From the NCBI GenBank assembly GCA_013115135.1, contig JABANP010000169.1, positions 1 through 64,000 on the forward strand: a DNA stretch of 64,000 nt, written 5' to 3'. Origin of the DNA: Perkinsus olseni. Lineage: Eukaryota; Perkinsozoa; Perkinsida; Perkinsidae. Below the pieces are notes generated by a model. It was given only the letters and a program-made list of their open reading frames with translations. It ran no database searches and was not told where the DNA came from. This document shows positions 22,166 through 32,850 of this stretch, piece after piece. How positions within the stretch are numbered: position 1 is the stretch's first letter; each line of letters begins with the position of its first letter. Made by a program: the position numbers and the translations under genes.

Positions 22166-24882
22166 GCTCAGGCCTCAGGCGTCCAGAGGCCGATCTTTTG
22201 AACAAGATCTAGCCAACTTCCAGGGTGGCTGAAAATTTGAAAATTTTCATCTTTTTTCTCGAAATTTTCCGAAAATTTCGAAGTTTTTGCGGGTCCATTA
22301 TTTCTTTCCAAATGTAAATCTCGCTCGCCCAATAATATACGCCCCGTAACATTGGTGAGTAATTGCGATCTGCGCAATTTAACACACAGGTTCAGCGATA
22401 GTGAGTGGCTTATCCGGATAGCGCTGAACATATGCCGTATGTCCAGCATACTATGTCGTGTTTTCAGTGCCCAGTGGCAGGAACGCCTCCCTTAGACCAT
22501 TGTACGATCGCGATCAATGTTACGTGAGAAACGGTGTCAGAGGTTGCCATGCCCAGCTTGCGGCTTCGTGCGAGAAACACCTAGCCGTTGTAACAACGGC
22601 GTTGTTGCTGCTAGTAGCAGCCTGCTTCTCCTGCCGCGGTCGAGAGCTCCCCAACGCAAATCAATGGGAAGCTCATAGCCGTCACGCCAGCGAGGCGCAT
22701 TCGCTTTGCGGCGAAGCAATCTGAGGACTGGAATCAGGGATGGCCATCCAAGAGGAGAAAATGATCATCAACTACCTGCTGTCCAGGCTGAGAAGCTCTG
22801 TGCAGAGATGGTAGGGTTGGATGATGAAATGGAATCTCGCCCTGCGCCTCCTATGGCGTCAAGCAGTACAGAGTCCGTACCGCTCCAGAGTATATACGGA
22901 AAGTCAGATACGTCGTAGAATCGGGGGCCCTCGAAATTCAGTGACCGGATCTAGGTCCCTGACCCGGTCACCGAATTCCGATGGATGCATTTTGACACGG
23001 TATTACGGTTCTGAATGAAGCTGCTATGTTACTGTGTTGTTGTGAATATGCTGCCGAGAAGGTCTTACCGTGCTATAGGCTAAAACATTTAGCGCGCTGC
23101 GCTAGTAGTCCCACTCCTTGCCCCGTGAGCTTCAAAGTGTGAAGTGCACAGCGTGCAGTCGAGTGTTACTTCAGCTCAATTGCTCACATTATACTAATAT
23201 GAATAACCCGAATATGTTCAGTGCGCGCCCAACGCAACGCTGCCGACGGAGAGTGGCGCGCAATAAAATCTCTCGGCCACCCTCAGTCAACCTGGCAAAA
23301 TACCCTGACCTTTCGCAAAATTTTATTCTTTTCATTATTTTCCTATTTTTTCCTATTTTTCCCTATTTTTCCACTATTTTTCTTTTATTCCTTCCGGAAA
23401 TTTCTCGAAAGAAAGAGTCGATTTTCTATCTTTTCGTCAGCCACCCTGCCAACTTCGCTTGTGGGAGCGCTCTCGAGTTTCAGGAGAGGTCGATTGAACA
23501 CCCTGACTGATTTAACTAGTGTTTTTCATATCGCGGGTGAAACTCCACTCTCTCCCGTTCACGATGATCATTGGCAATCTTCCAATATTCTTAAATCGCT
23601 CAGGACTCCCAAGCCAGACTGCTGGAGCCGTCGTCGGACGACGATCAGCTGCGACGTCCGAATCCGTTCAGCTTACGCTTTTTTGGCTCGGGTTTCGAAG
23701 TCCGTATTAACTAACGCAGTGAGAGCGGAAATTCAGGCCTCACAAGCTCCAACTTGGAGCCTCCAAGTTTAAGTACCCCATCAGAAACAAATCGAAAGTA
23801 GTTTCGGTGCCGAATGGGCACTGTCGGCGAAGGGCCCAATCGTAGACGCAGCCCGAGTATCGCATGATGCGAGTATCATCTTCACCCGGCAAGACTAGAA
23901 GAGAACCCGGCAATCCGAAGTAAAGGATCCAGACACGCAGGTAACTCGCTGAGTCAGCGACGCATGTCGGAACACTCCACCGCTTTACGAGCAAGTTTGA
24001 TGCGTGAACTGGCGAGAACGACAAAGATACAAGCCAGCCTGCGGGTGGATACGCGAGCCTACGAGGAGTCGAATTTGACAACGCCCAATATGAACATGTT
24101 GAGCAAGTTCCACACTCATATGAGAGTTCGAGTTTACCTGTTTGAGGTAAGTGGAATTTGTTAACATCAGGAACGACAACACTATGAACAAGTCGAATAT
24201 ATCACATGCAAAAATGGAGACAGCAGCACAAGTTGTGATTCACAAGCACGATTGAGAATACAGGGACAAAACTGAGAGGCTCTCATCCAGGTTCGACAGC
24301 GCGTCAATAGGCAAACAGCCTGTACGGCAGTCGGGACCCCATTGTTCACTTCCTTGCAACCAGCTGGTTTCCGACACGGCTCGCAGATACTCGACAGCAT
24401 TCGCTCTCCGGAAAACTTCTCGTTGTGAACAGTTCCATCAGCATGGGTTCTCGCGCGATAATCACGACGCGGCCGAGATTACGAGGCTTTTGATCGATCG
24501 ACGATTTACGGTGAAGACGGGTAAATCATTTACCCGTCTTTTTCGAGAATCTAAAATCAACTCCAACACTGAGCATCTTGAAGAGCAATAGAAAATAGAT
24601 GGCAAACAGATCAACCGCCGTTGGTCAACTCAGCCGTGAAACATAGTCAATTTAATCTGACAACAAGCACGCAAGATTGCCTTTGCAACGCTTCGCCTAG
24701 GGGAGTCCACAAAACTGATTCGTCGGCGAGTTTATCCCTTCTAGGATGGCTCGCAATAGATCTGATAATATCGATTCTTCCCTCACTTCACTAACTTCTC
24801 GGGTCCCACCCGACCAGCGTGCGCACCACAGAATTACGTCATTCTCTCAAGCGTACTCTATTGAAGATTTGAATGTCAAATC

Positions 24883-27437
24883 CTAGTTCTCGTTCGAAAC
24901 TATTCGACTCAGAACAATCGTTACCTTGGCGGGCTGCTTTTCCTCATACAGTATCTCAGCGCCATAACCGCGGTCCCTCGCCTCCTTCACAATCAGCCGC
25001 ATGACATCCCTCCAGTCCTTCTCAGAAAAACTGACATTCCAAAATAAATACGGGGCGAGCAAGCAAACAATTGTGCAGATCTGTCCCGCCAATATCTTAG
25101 CGCATATCTTAACGCTATAAGTTACTGTTATCTGTACGTAATAATTTAATGAATCTCAATCAATCCGATTGGGTCTGCGTTGTACTCAATTGGGTCAGTT
25201 CACAATGATGATCATTTTTCATCGGAAATTGTGATGAGCTCGAGCCGCCATATCAGAAAGAATTTCCCATAACATCTATCAGAAAATTCGCGACCGCAGC
25301 TCAGTCTCATCACTCGAGTCTAATTGAGAGTGAGCTGTTCATCTCGTGGATCAAAAGCCCCCCTTCTCACTCTTCAATCACGAGCCTTAATTTCGGGAGC
25401 GTCTTCGACCACCCCTCCTTGGCCATGTTGGCCACTTGCTCCGACTTCAGATTTTTCCACATGTTCGTGTAGACGAACCTGAAGCAAAATAAATTTCAGA
25501 AAACCAAATGAAAATCAGCCACCGGCCGGGAAAGGCTTTCAACGGACCACAGCGAGTGAACCTTCGTCCACGAGAACGAGGAGGCGATGACAGGAAGGCT
25601 TCAAAAATGAGATGATCGCCGGCTCTTTCCGAACTTATGAGACCCCCACGGGTGGTTGTCACCTACTGGTTGAGAATCAGGGGTTTAAGAGACCATATTC
25701 ACGTATCACCACTTTCGAACCTTTCACCAGCGGGACGAGACAGAAGGCGAGTCGTGATGACCGATATGAAAAAGAGCTTCGCAATTGCCCCTCGACCTCT
25801 TGCCTGTTCATATCCCGACACGAGGTTACCCCAAGTTCTCGATCATAATAATGATTATACGACGCGCCCTACTTGAAGATCTCCTGAGCGACCAGCAACT
25901 TCGCCGTTTTCTCAGGCGCTTGGACGATCGCCGTAGTGTTGGCCACGACAGCTTTCGAGATGCTCTGCATCGATCCTGTATCGAACTTCACAGGAACCTG
26001 AACAAACACAGATAGATCCTCGGTTCGAATCCTGGGAGAGGCACCTAGACCAGATGCAATCAACCCACGTGTGTCGTTCGAAAGGCGAAGCAGATTTGGG
26101 TCCCAATTCTTCAGTGTACTGCGGTCTCAAGTTTTCTGAACTTTAAAATTCCAATTTTCAGTATTTTATTTTGATAGTACGCTTTAGAGACGCAATTCGG
26201 AACGAAGGAAATCGGTTAGCGAATTGAAGGATATCCACGCTCCAGCGGTGATAAATCAGAAGAGAAATCAGAAGATATGTCGCTTGAGCTTCACTCCGGA
26301 AAAAGATAAGCAAAAAGATTCATCACTCACGTCTGATGGCAGACCAAGCTTTCGGCACTCGTGTCTGATCGAGTCCTCCGTCACTTCAATCGGGATCGTA
26401 ATCTGACCCCGAGCATACCATCCGAGCACATACCTACAAACGACCTCAGTAAATATCTCGCTCGCCCGATCGATCGATAAAAAACAACTCGTTTTTCTCT
26501 GAAAAGCCCGCCCAGTTCCCATTGACTAGGTTTTTCCCGAGATTTTTTCCGACTTTTTCCGCAAAACTTTTCAATTGCCAACTCACTGGAACAGCTCAGG
26601 TTGGGCCTCGTTGAGCTCCACGACGCCCCCTTCTCCCTGCTGATCATCGAGTCTTTTACTGAGCAAGGTTGGTGGTCGAGCTTCAAGCTCAGATACTAGG
26701 AGGGAATGCCGACGACCTCTAACGTCAATCTCGACGTAATCCTGAAGATACAAAAAATGTAGAAAAATAACCGCTTCGCTCCGCCCTACTCCGCTGGATG
26801 CTCCCGAAACTGCCGAGCGGTCAGAGATTTTCCTCCTTTTCGGATTGTTGGTGGATGATCGTCCTGCAAAAATGATAATATCTTTCATCACTGTGTTGCC
26901 CATGCATGGTAGGCCGAGCAAGGACACGAGAAGGCACTGTAAGAATTCAAGCCAATCCGGACATCCGAAAGCTGTGAAGAAATCAGAACCCGTCGCTCGA
27001 TCAGACGCTGACCAAATTCGTGCGAAAATATTTCTATATCGGAACTTCTCGCCCCTTCAAAAACAATGAGTGAGTGGGATCGTTTAGGGCGTTCCCCCGA
27101 GCAAGCCGACTCAGCCGGACTAGGACCGAAGTTTCTTTTTCTGGGTCACGTCAGCACTGAGGCCGTCCTCAAGCTACGGAATATTTATATGCCAGAGAGT
27201 CGGTGTAGCGACTCATTGCTTACTGCTCCGCTCCGTCCCCGAGACCGAATGACGACTATCATCGCCCACTGTACCTAAGCCAACCTTAATATCGCTAACC
27301 ACAGCGACTAAGATGCCCACCTGTGATAACCCCATCAGAGCTTTCTTCCTTTATTTTTGCAATAGCGGCACCTGCTGGAGTTTGCTGCTGCTGACCGGAG
27401 CCGTTAGGAGGCGGGGTGGCGGCGGAGGGAGTTGGCA
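24883..27437 (-). CDS. BTB/POZ (KCTD/T1-type) domain protein, spliced
   Basis: Exons that join in phase: 26863-26790, 26741-26587 and 26433-26331 encode the T1/BTB fold. It begins DYVEIDVRGRRHSLLV, passes VVELNEAQPELFQYVLGWYARG and ends in a CRKLGLPSD helix, as in KCTD and Kv tetramerisation domains. The C-terminal exons 25997-25873, 25478-25371 and 25030-24883 also join in phase; they give a helical tail (QEIFKFVYTNMW, FSEKDWRDVMRLIVKEA) ending SNEN at TAG 24883. A Pro/Gln-rich ATG exon at 27437-27335 (MPTPSAATPPPNGSGQQQQ) is the probable N-terminus. Links between it and 26863, and between 26331 and 25997, are unresolved. KCTD proteins usually oligomerise as E3 adaptors or channel partners; the role here is inferred. 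Confidence 0.7.
26022..26032 (+). repeat. tRNA T-arm-like relic (B-box match)
   Basis: GGTTCGAATCC matches GGTTCGANNCC exactly. It lies 25 bp from the 3' splice site of the KCTD-like gene exon starting at 25997, hence within an intron. Confidence 0.6.
26742..26789 (-). other. 48-nt intron carrying the GCGGAGCGAAG module
   Basis: Starts GTAGGGCGGAGCGAAGCGG and ends CTTCAG. It separates the KCTD-like gene's linker exon from its BTB exon in phase 0. The module is at 26774-26784. Confidence 0.8.
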
Positions 27438-28005
27438 TGAACAGAACGGCCGTGGACAAGAAAAGAAGCTTCACGGAAACAGCTTTATGGTCACGTCTTG
27501 AGTTTTCGACGAAAACTTTTTGTATTCATCATTATTCTAATCTACGTAGTATGTGCTGAATTAGACTGATTTTTGTGATTTGCATATCGAATTGGAACAC
27601 CCTGTATCGTGCTTTCCGAAAATCATATTCACGAATTATGTGAGTGTCCCATCAATTCATTCAGGGCAAGCCTTCCCCTTCAGAATGATGCCGAGAGACG
27701 GGTCAGCCATTCGCGCCATTTTTCAAGAAGGTGGCGTTGATAGGGGAGGCTGAAAGAGGATGTTAACCTCGCTTTACTGGGAGAAACAATTACATTTTCC
27801 ATGCGGCGCAGTCGATAAGAAAGTCGCGGGTTCCGAGTGGTGAACTTCCTACGTAGAAGAGGCATTTAATGACTACCAGAAAACGTTCCTTTTCGATTTT
27901 CCCAAATGCCGAATAGCGAGATAATCTCGCCGAGATTCACAAACTCTCTTGTGAACTTTTTCGCTCATCTCGTGCAAGGATGCCTGAGATGAAGTTAAGA
28001 GGCAG

Positions 28006-28359
28006 TTAGCAGCTCCACAATTGACATCTTACTCTTCCGAAGCGGCAGTTCGAAGTACCGCGAAGGTTCGCAGGGAATCGCGAAACCACCCACACAATAA
28101 CGTCTGGTATCGATTCATCGATACCTTTCTCCACGACGAAGAAGTCCTTCTGATAAAGCTTGGAACTTGTCCTATCTTTGGGAGGGGGATAATGGCGTCG
28201 AGAGAACAAAAATGCTTGACGAGAAGCTTCGCTCCGCCGAGATTCTTCCATCCAATGGATTAGAAAGCGCAGCCAGTAGCTGACGGCGTCGTCTCGACTC
28301 AGTTCGAATGATGCAGTCAGCAGCCGGTGCGCATCAATCAGTATACTTTCCATTGCCAT
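28006..28359 (-). CDS. Possible small protein, unknown
   Basis: A 117-codon minus-strand frame (SILIDAHRLLTASFELSRDD, YWLRFLIHWMEE, DFFVVEKGIDESIPDVIVWV). The composition is protein-like but the family is unknown. The GCGGAGCGAAG module (28227-28237) is inside it and reads as RRSEA, so it may instead be an exon with unseen introns. A VVEKGID-coding block is shared with LSG1 intron sequence near 37.1 kb. Confidence 0.3.
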   Translation of the reverse strand: MAMESILIDAHRLLTASFELSRDDAVSYWLRFLIHWMEESRRSEASRQAFLFSRRHYPPPKDRTSSKLYQKDFFVVEKGIDESIPDVIVWVVSRFPANLRGTSNCRFGRVRCQLWSC

Positions 28360-28392
28360 TGGATTTACACTTGCGGACCCGGAAGTTTCTAG

Positions 28393-28953
28393 TTGCGTCC
28401 GCTGTCCCTAGTAGAAGCAATGTCTGGCTCTAATTCGGGAATGATCGAGTTCATAGCCTGCAAAGCTAACTCGAAAACTATCCCGTTTGCATCTCTCCAT
28501 GGATCACAACTCATCGATCTTCTCAACCAGCGGCGAGGATACGGTTTTGACACGGAGCTTGACATCCCAAACTATGTGGGTCATATGCCTCACGCCTTGG
28601 CTGTGAAGCATCCAACCGAAATACCTCGATACATCACCGAGTTTCACAACATACCATGCGAAGCTCCAGAAAAGCAGCTTAACACCGCTGTAACCGCCGA
28701 TTTGAGCCGATTAAGCCCAAACGAAAGAGAAAATAAGAAAGGTGATGAAAAATGGATGAGCCATCATTATTTCTATCTCACAGAAAAATGTCCCAGAGAG
28801 AAATGCCGGTTCCCCGAATCAGCCATGCAATGGAGCAATAGCGACAAATTCATGAACGCTGAACTTCTTCCTCTTGCCTGCTTTGTCCATATACTCACCC
28901 TCCCGCTCGAAAGAGATATCGTAGAACCACCCGTTCTTAAGCCTCTTTATTAG
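28393..28953 (+). CDS. Hypothetical 186-aa protein
   Basis: A continuous plus-strand frame. The listed start is at 28393; the first clear ATG context is the MSGSNSGMIEF segment near 28420. It reads like a real globular protein up to about residue 150 (LIDLLNQRRGYGFDTELDIP,PRYITEFHNIP, KWMSHHYFYLTEKCP). Its last 45 codons are antisense to the C-terminal end of the secreted-family gene at 28819-29670, so the tail is probably not original. It may be a truncated gene. I do not recognise the family. Confidence 0.4.
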   Translation: MRPLSLVEAMSGSNSGMIEFIACKANSKTIPFASLHGSQLIDLLNQRRGYGFDTELDIPNYVGHMPHALAVKHPTEIPRYITEFHNIPCEAPEKQLNTAVTADLSRLSPNERENKKGDEKWMSHHYFYLTEKCPREKCRFPESAMQWSNSDKFMNAELLPLACFVHILTLPLERDIVEPPVLKPLY

Positions 28954-29670
28954 GATACTTTGTTTGACCTCAAAAGTAAGATTAGGATCGTTCGTGTCTA
29001 ACTCTTCAGTGGCACTCATAAGAAGTTTATTCCTATTAGCCTTGCCATGAAGACTATACCAATAGGGAGACCAAGCTTCTTTTCCCTTGAAAAAGACATG
29101 GGTATAGGATGGCAGGTAAGCTTCGCCCTCGGAGTATATGGTAGTTTCATCCACACCGGGAGCTGGGGTCAGCTCAGCTACTGACCCAGAGAGTCCCAAA
29201 TTCCAGAGAGCTAACCCGCTGACCGTCACAGTGACATTCGGCACTCCAGGCGTGTCAGTTTCAATGACATCGAGCTCTACTCCTACAGATCCACCACGAC
29301 CCACATTGGGTGTAATCCGGAATGCGGCACGCTCTTGGTACCTGCCGTCCGCGTTGATACCCCTCATGTTGTAGAGACAGCCGCCCTTGGGCATGTGGAC
29401 GTAACCGGTGGGTTGCCTTTGCGGACCGGTACCACCTTGGCAACGCGCGGGGTAATCAGCGGTAACTTGAAAAGGGAGCACTGGTTGCCCTTGCACCATG
29501 ATGAAGGCGGACAGCATGAGTATGCGGTAGAGCCTCTCCTTGAAGCAGGAATTACCAGAGCTGGCGATAAAAGCCATCGAAAAAAGTGCGACAACTCCGC
29601 TGAGTAATATGGGAAGTCTTTCAGGCAACGCCGGTCTGCTGGAACAAGGTTCGTTCAACAAGCCCAGCAT
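28819..29670 (-). CDS. Secreted cysteine-containing protein, family member 3
   Basis: A 283-residue intronless protein from ATG 29670 to TGA 28819. The family landmarks appear in order: QVTADYPARCQGGTGP, a GGCLYNMRGIN block, YQERAAF, VTVSGLALW, VFFKGKEAW, YSLHGKANR, an IKRLKNGWFYDI block and the glycine end APLHG. The N-terminus is longer than in members 1 and 2 and contains two hydrophobic stretches (LPILLSGVVALFSMAFIA and YRILMLSAFIMVQG). The second aligns with the signal peptide of the others, so translation may really start at an internal ATG near it. The cysteine of GTCIY and that of ADYPxGC are both kept. The function is unknown. Confidence 0.78.
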   Translation of the reverse strand: MLGLLNEPCSSRPALPERLPILLSGVVALFSMAFIASSGNSCFKERLYRILMLSAFIMVQGQPVLPFQVTADYPARCQGGTGPQRQPTGYVHMPKGGCLYNMRGINADGRYQERAAFRITPNVGRGGSVGVELDVIETDTPGVPNVTVTVSGLALWNLGLSGSVAELTPAPGVDETTIYSEGEAYLPSYTHVFFKGKEAWSPYWYSLHGKANRNKLLMSATEELDTNDPNLTFEVKQSILIKRLKNGWFYDISFEREGEYMDKAGKRKKFSVHEFVAIAPLHG

Positions 29671-31066
29671 GAGTCATTGAAGGAAACCGCCCCGGAGATC
29701 GCTGTTCACCTTCAATCCAAGTGCAACTCAAAGTAGTACGGGGAGCTGGCAGTTCTAGCTCGTGACAGCGGAGACAGGCTGACGCGAAACGGGTACGAAA
29801 GGAGTCTACAGCACTTGCACGCAGTTACAAGGAAGCAGAATAAGGGAACCACCGTGGGGCCTAACTTGCACTAGGCACTGGCTTTGAATCAGCTGTCATA
29901 TTCATATAGGACATGGACGGCCGCAAGCTCAAATCAAAAGACACCACGGTAACGGTGGCACCGTTGTATTTTCTCCCGACGTCGCAGAGAGATCAGCCTG
30001 TCACCCCGTCTCCGTCCTGCGGGACAGGATATACAGGGGTGACACACAGTGTGTCACACAGTTGTCGGCTAGAGGGTCAAGTACGACGACCAGAAATCAA
30101 GGCCCTGACTCGAGAACAAGTGGGCTCTTCCCGAGTCAAATCCGGTCAATGAGGCCGGTCAAATCTCGAAATCCAAGACACCGATCGTAGGCCAGAGAAG
30201 TTTATGGCCGAAATCTGAGGCCCAGTACCCAACGCGAGGCAGTGTCCCAGGGACACGTCCCCGGGGACAGCGCATGGCGAGCAAAACCTTCAACCTTGGA
30301 TTTTGGTTACCAGCTTTGGATGGAGAAAATTGCTCTCACGTGTTCGTTTTCCCATTTTGGCCCGTGCTCTGGTTGAAGCAGGTATGAAAAGGTGTGGTGG
30401 TGACCAGGTATCTTTGGTAGGTTTCAAATGGCAGTAACTGCCACGCAAACTGTTTACGTCCTCACAGTGGAATCTCTCTCTCACCTTTTGAAAGTTTCAT
30501 CTCCTAAGCTCGAAGCATGCGAAACTGTTTCGCCGAAACATGCCCCGAAAAATAGCAGGTGGACGAGCTTCTGTGTACCGCTGCCACTGCCTTTCGGCAG
30601 TCTGCAACCGGCAGCTGTGGACAAGCTTTTCGAGCCTCGCACTTGATAGTTATCACCAACGCTACTAGCGTTACGCTAGGCCTGTAGGCGAGTAAAGAAT
30701 CTCACTACGGTTTTGATATTGAACCAAGTATGGATATTAATGAGAGATAATTTCTCTATAGTTTCATCTATTCTCTTCTTACTCTGGGAGTAAGAATAGA
30801 GGACCTGTATTCCGTAGTTTGCTATTGTATCTATGAAATTGGGTGGCGCTCATCATCGTTATTCAAACTGCAGCACTATGCTGCCTTGGTGAAAAAAGCC
30901 ACCTAACTTTGACAAATAACGCAAGACCCTCTCACAACTTAGCACTTTCGTTAGAGCAGAGAAAATGCCTGAGAGAGCGCGCCCTTTGGCGCGTTTACTC
31001 CGATAATGCGAGGCTGACCCCAGCGAGGTAACCTTAAACGGTACGTTAGATAAGCCGCCGTGCAAC
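29671..31066. other. Intergenic, nothing recognised
   Basis: The stretch separates secreted-family members 3 and 4. Open frames are short. It has small palindromes such as GTCCCAGGGACAC near 30243 and a GCGCGCCCTTTGGCGCG near 30977, but no gene I can support. Confidence 0.5.
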
Positions 31067-31846
31067 TTAAGCATGCAAGACGCCCCTCGCGATGTACTCG
31101 GCGTGATAGAATTTCTTGTCGCTCTCTGGTTTGTTTTGCACCCAACCAGCGACCAAAAACATCCAACCTCTGCCGACCTTTTCCACCGACAATATCTGTC
31201 CAGTCATGAATCCTCCATCATTGTCACGCACTGTCGAGACACTGGATGCATGCAGCCTCATCCCTCTACTATCAGCATAGCCAGAGAAACTGTACCACCC
31301 AGGCGAGGCCTGTCGGAGTCCGGGGAAATATCCAACCACATTGGAATCAAGGCCAATTCTCACTCCCTCCGAGCTTCCATTGAAGACCGTCCTCGCAGAG
31401 TGCTGTTGCAGAGACCAGCGGAACTTATGGTCGCCCGCCGCGAACTCTGTATGATAGGACCCCTCGATCTTGGCTGTGACCCACGGCGCCATGTCCATTA
31501 CGTTCACTTGAACTTCAAGACCTCCTGATTCGAATGTAATCCCCGCGCTCTCCTGATAAACCCCATCCGAGTTCCGGCCCTCCATGCTGTAAATGCAAGC
31601 GCCCTGTATCATTCGATATCGTCACCGCCCGTCGCCGGACCAGGGCCACCCTTACAACCCTTTGGATAGTCAGCGGTGACCCGTAGGGGAACGAGAAAGA
31701 GTACCCGTTGGAGCCGCAGTAGTGGAGCGCTGAGACCGAACGCCTTTATTGCCACCCTTGGCCCACACAGCTCGCACGAGGCAGACAAGGAAGAAGACGT
31801 TAAGGCAACCAAAACGATGAAGACGATAATGGAATGTTGAGGTCAT
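31067..31846 (-). pseudogene. Secreted-protein family member 4, frameshifted
   Basis: The downstream frame (31612-31067) carries GACIYSMEGRN, YQESAG, VEGYFPG-like NVVGYFPG, YSFSGYADSRGMRLH, ILSVEKVGRGW and ends ARGVLHA, closest to member 1. The upstream frame carries VTADYPKGCKGGPGP and GGDDIE, then a TGA. Alignment to member 1 around 31612 needs one extra base (GAA..ATACAG), so a single-base deletion splits the gene. The only suitable ATG (31846) is in yet another register from VTADY, so the leader seems damaged too. Either this is a young pseudogene or the assembly has base errors. Confidence 0.75.
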
Positions 31847-32304
31847 GGTTGAGCTTGGGAAACTGTTTAGAGCAGGACAGCTTCATGCGGGAATCGTCAT
31901 AGATGTGACAAGCTGTCACTGAGGGTTGTCACTGACAACCCTCACGGCTGCGTCGGGCTCGCTGTGGGCCACGTGACGCGACGTAAAGGACGTCGCTCCG
32001 TAACGACGGCGCGAAGCACGGTTGAGGAACGAAAACGTTGTGAATGAATTCATGCTCTGCAAGGATTGGGCAATTTCCGATCAGATCTGATAAGTTGATG
32101 AACGGACGGACTGGCAGAGCTCGCTTCGCGGAGCCTTTAACTGGACATACCCAGTGCGCCTGGTTCGCGCCAGCTCGGACCTCAGGCGCGGCAATTTTCC
32201 GTTCGAAAATGCTTCCAGCAGCACTGAGCTGCTTTCCACAAAATTTACAGAAACCGGCCAACTCCTGAATCGCACCTTTCGAGAATTGCGATTATTTCCG
32301 CTCA

Positions 32305-32490
32305 TCAAATTTCCAATTTTTCATCCGCCCCCTCACTACTACCGGCATGCTCAAACTGGTCCAGGGTGGATGGAAGACTGAACCTCCACAATCTCTCCAT
32401 GTTTGAGGAAACGCAAGAGAGCAAGTTGCCAAGATCTGAAGAGGGTAGTTCTCCCCAATCCGATACCATCCCATCCGTTTGAACTTTCAC
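32305..32490 (-). CDS. Possible exon of an unidentified gene
   Basis: A protein-like minus-strand frame (MVSDWGELPSSDLGNLLSCV, MERLWRFSLPSTLDQFEHAG) lies directly after the LSG1 stop. A GCGGAGCGAAG module sits just upstream at 32502-32512, as at intron ends elsewhere. I could not find its partners. Confidence 0.3.
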   Translation of the reverse strand: MKVQTDGMVSDWGELPSSDLGNLLSCVSSNMERLWRFSLPSTLDQFEHAGSSEGADEKLEI

Positions 32491-32850
32491 AACAAAACAA
32501 GCTTCGCTCCGCTAGAACGTATATTGCAGTCCTTGGTAGAGATACAGTAGAAACGTGAACGAAAGAAGAAAGGTGGTAAATCGTCGTGGAGCCGTATCTT
32601 AGAACCTGACAAGATACAGAATAGGTCGCATCAAGGAACAAATTCGTCGACGAATACAGCAAGAGAATTCCGTACCGTCATCAATTCGCTGAGCATCGGA
32701 ACGCCGAATTTTTTTCTCTTTTTTTTCAAACAAGAAAACCGGTAGTTATTTACCGCTCACAATCTCGACGTATTCGCGCGAGTGGCTGATGAATCCCCAA
32801 AGCAATAACGCCGAAACCCATCCCGACCGTCCCTCTACTACCTCCCCTGC

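Larger units (their letters stand above)
19900..24882. other. Gene-free stretch
   Basis: No gene is convincing. A minus-strand frame near 23740-24081 is somewhat protein-like (RVWILYFGLPGSLLVLPG) but isolated. Inverted repeats and a CAGGAGCG palindrome cluster occur here. Confidence 0.4.
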
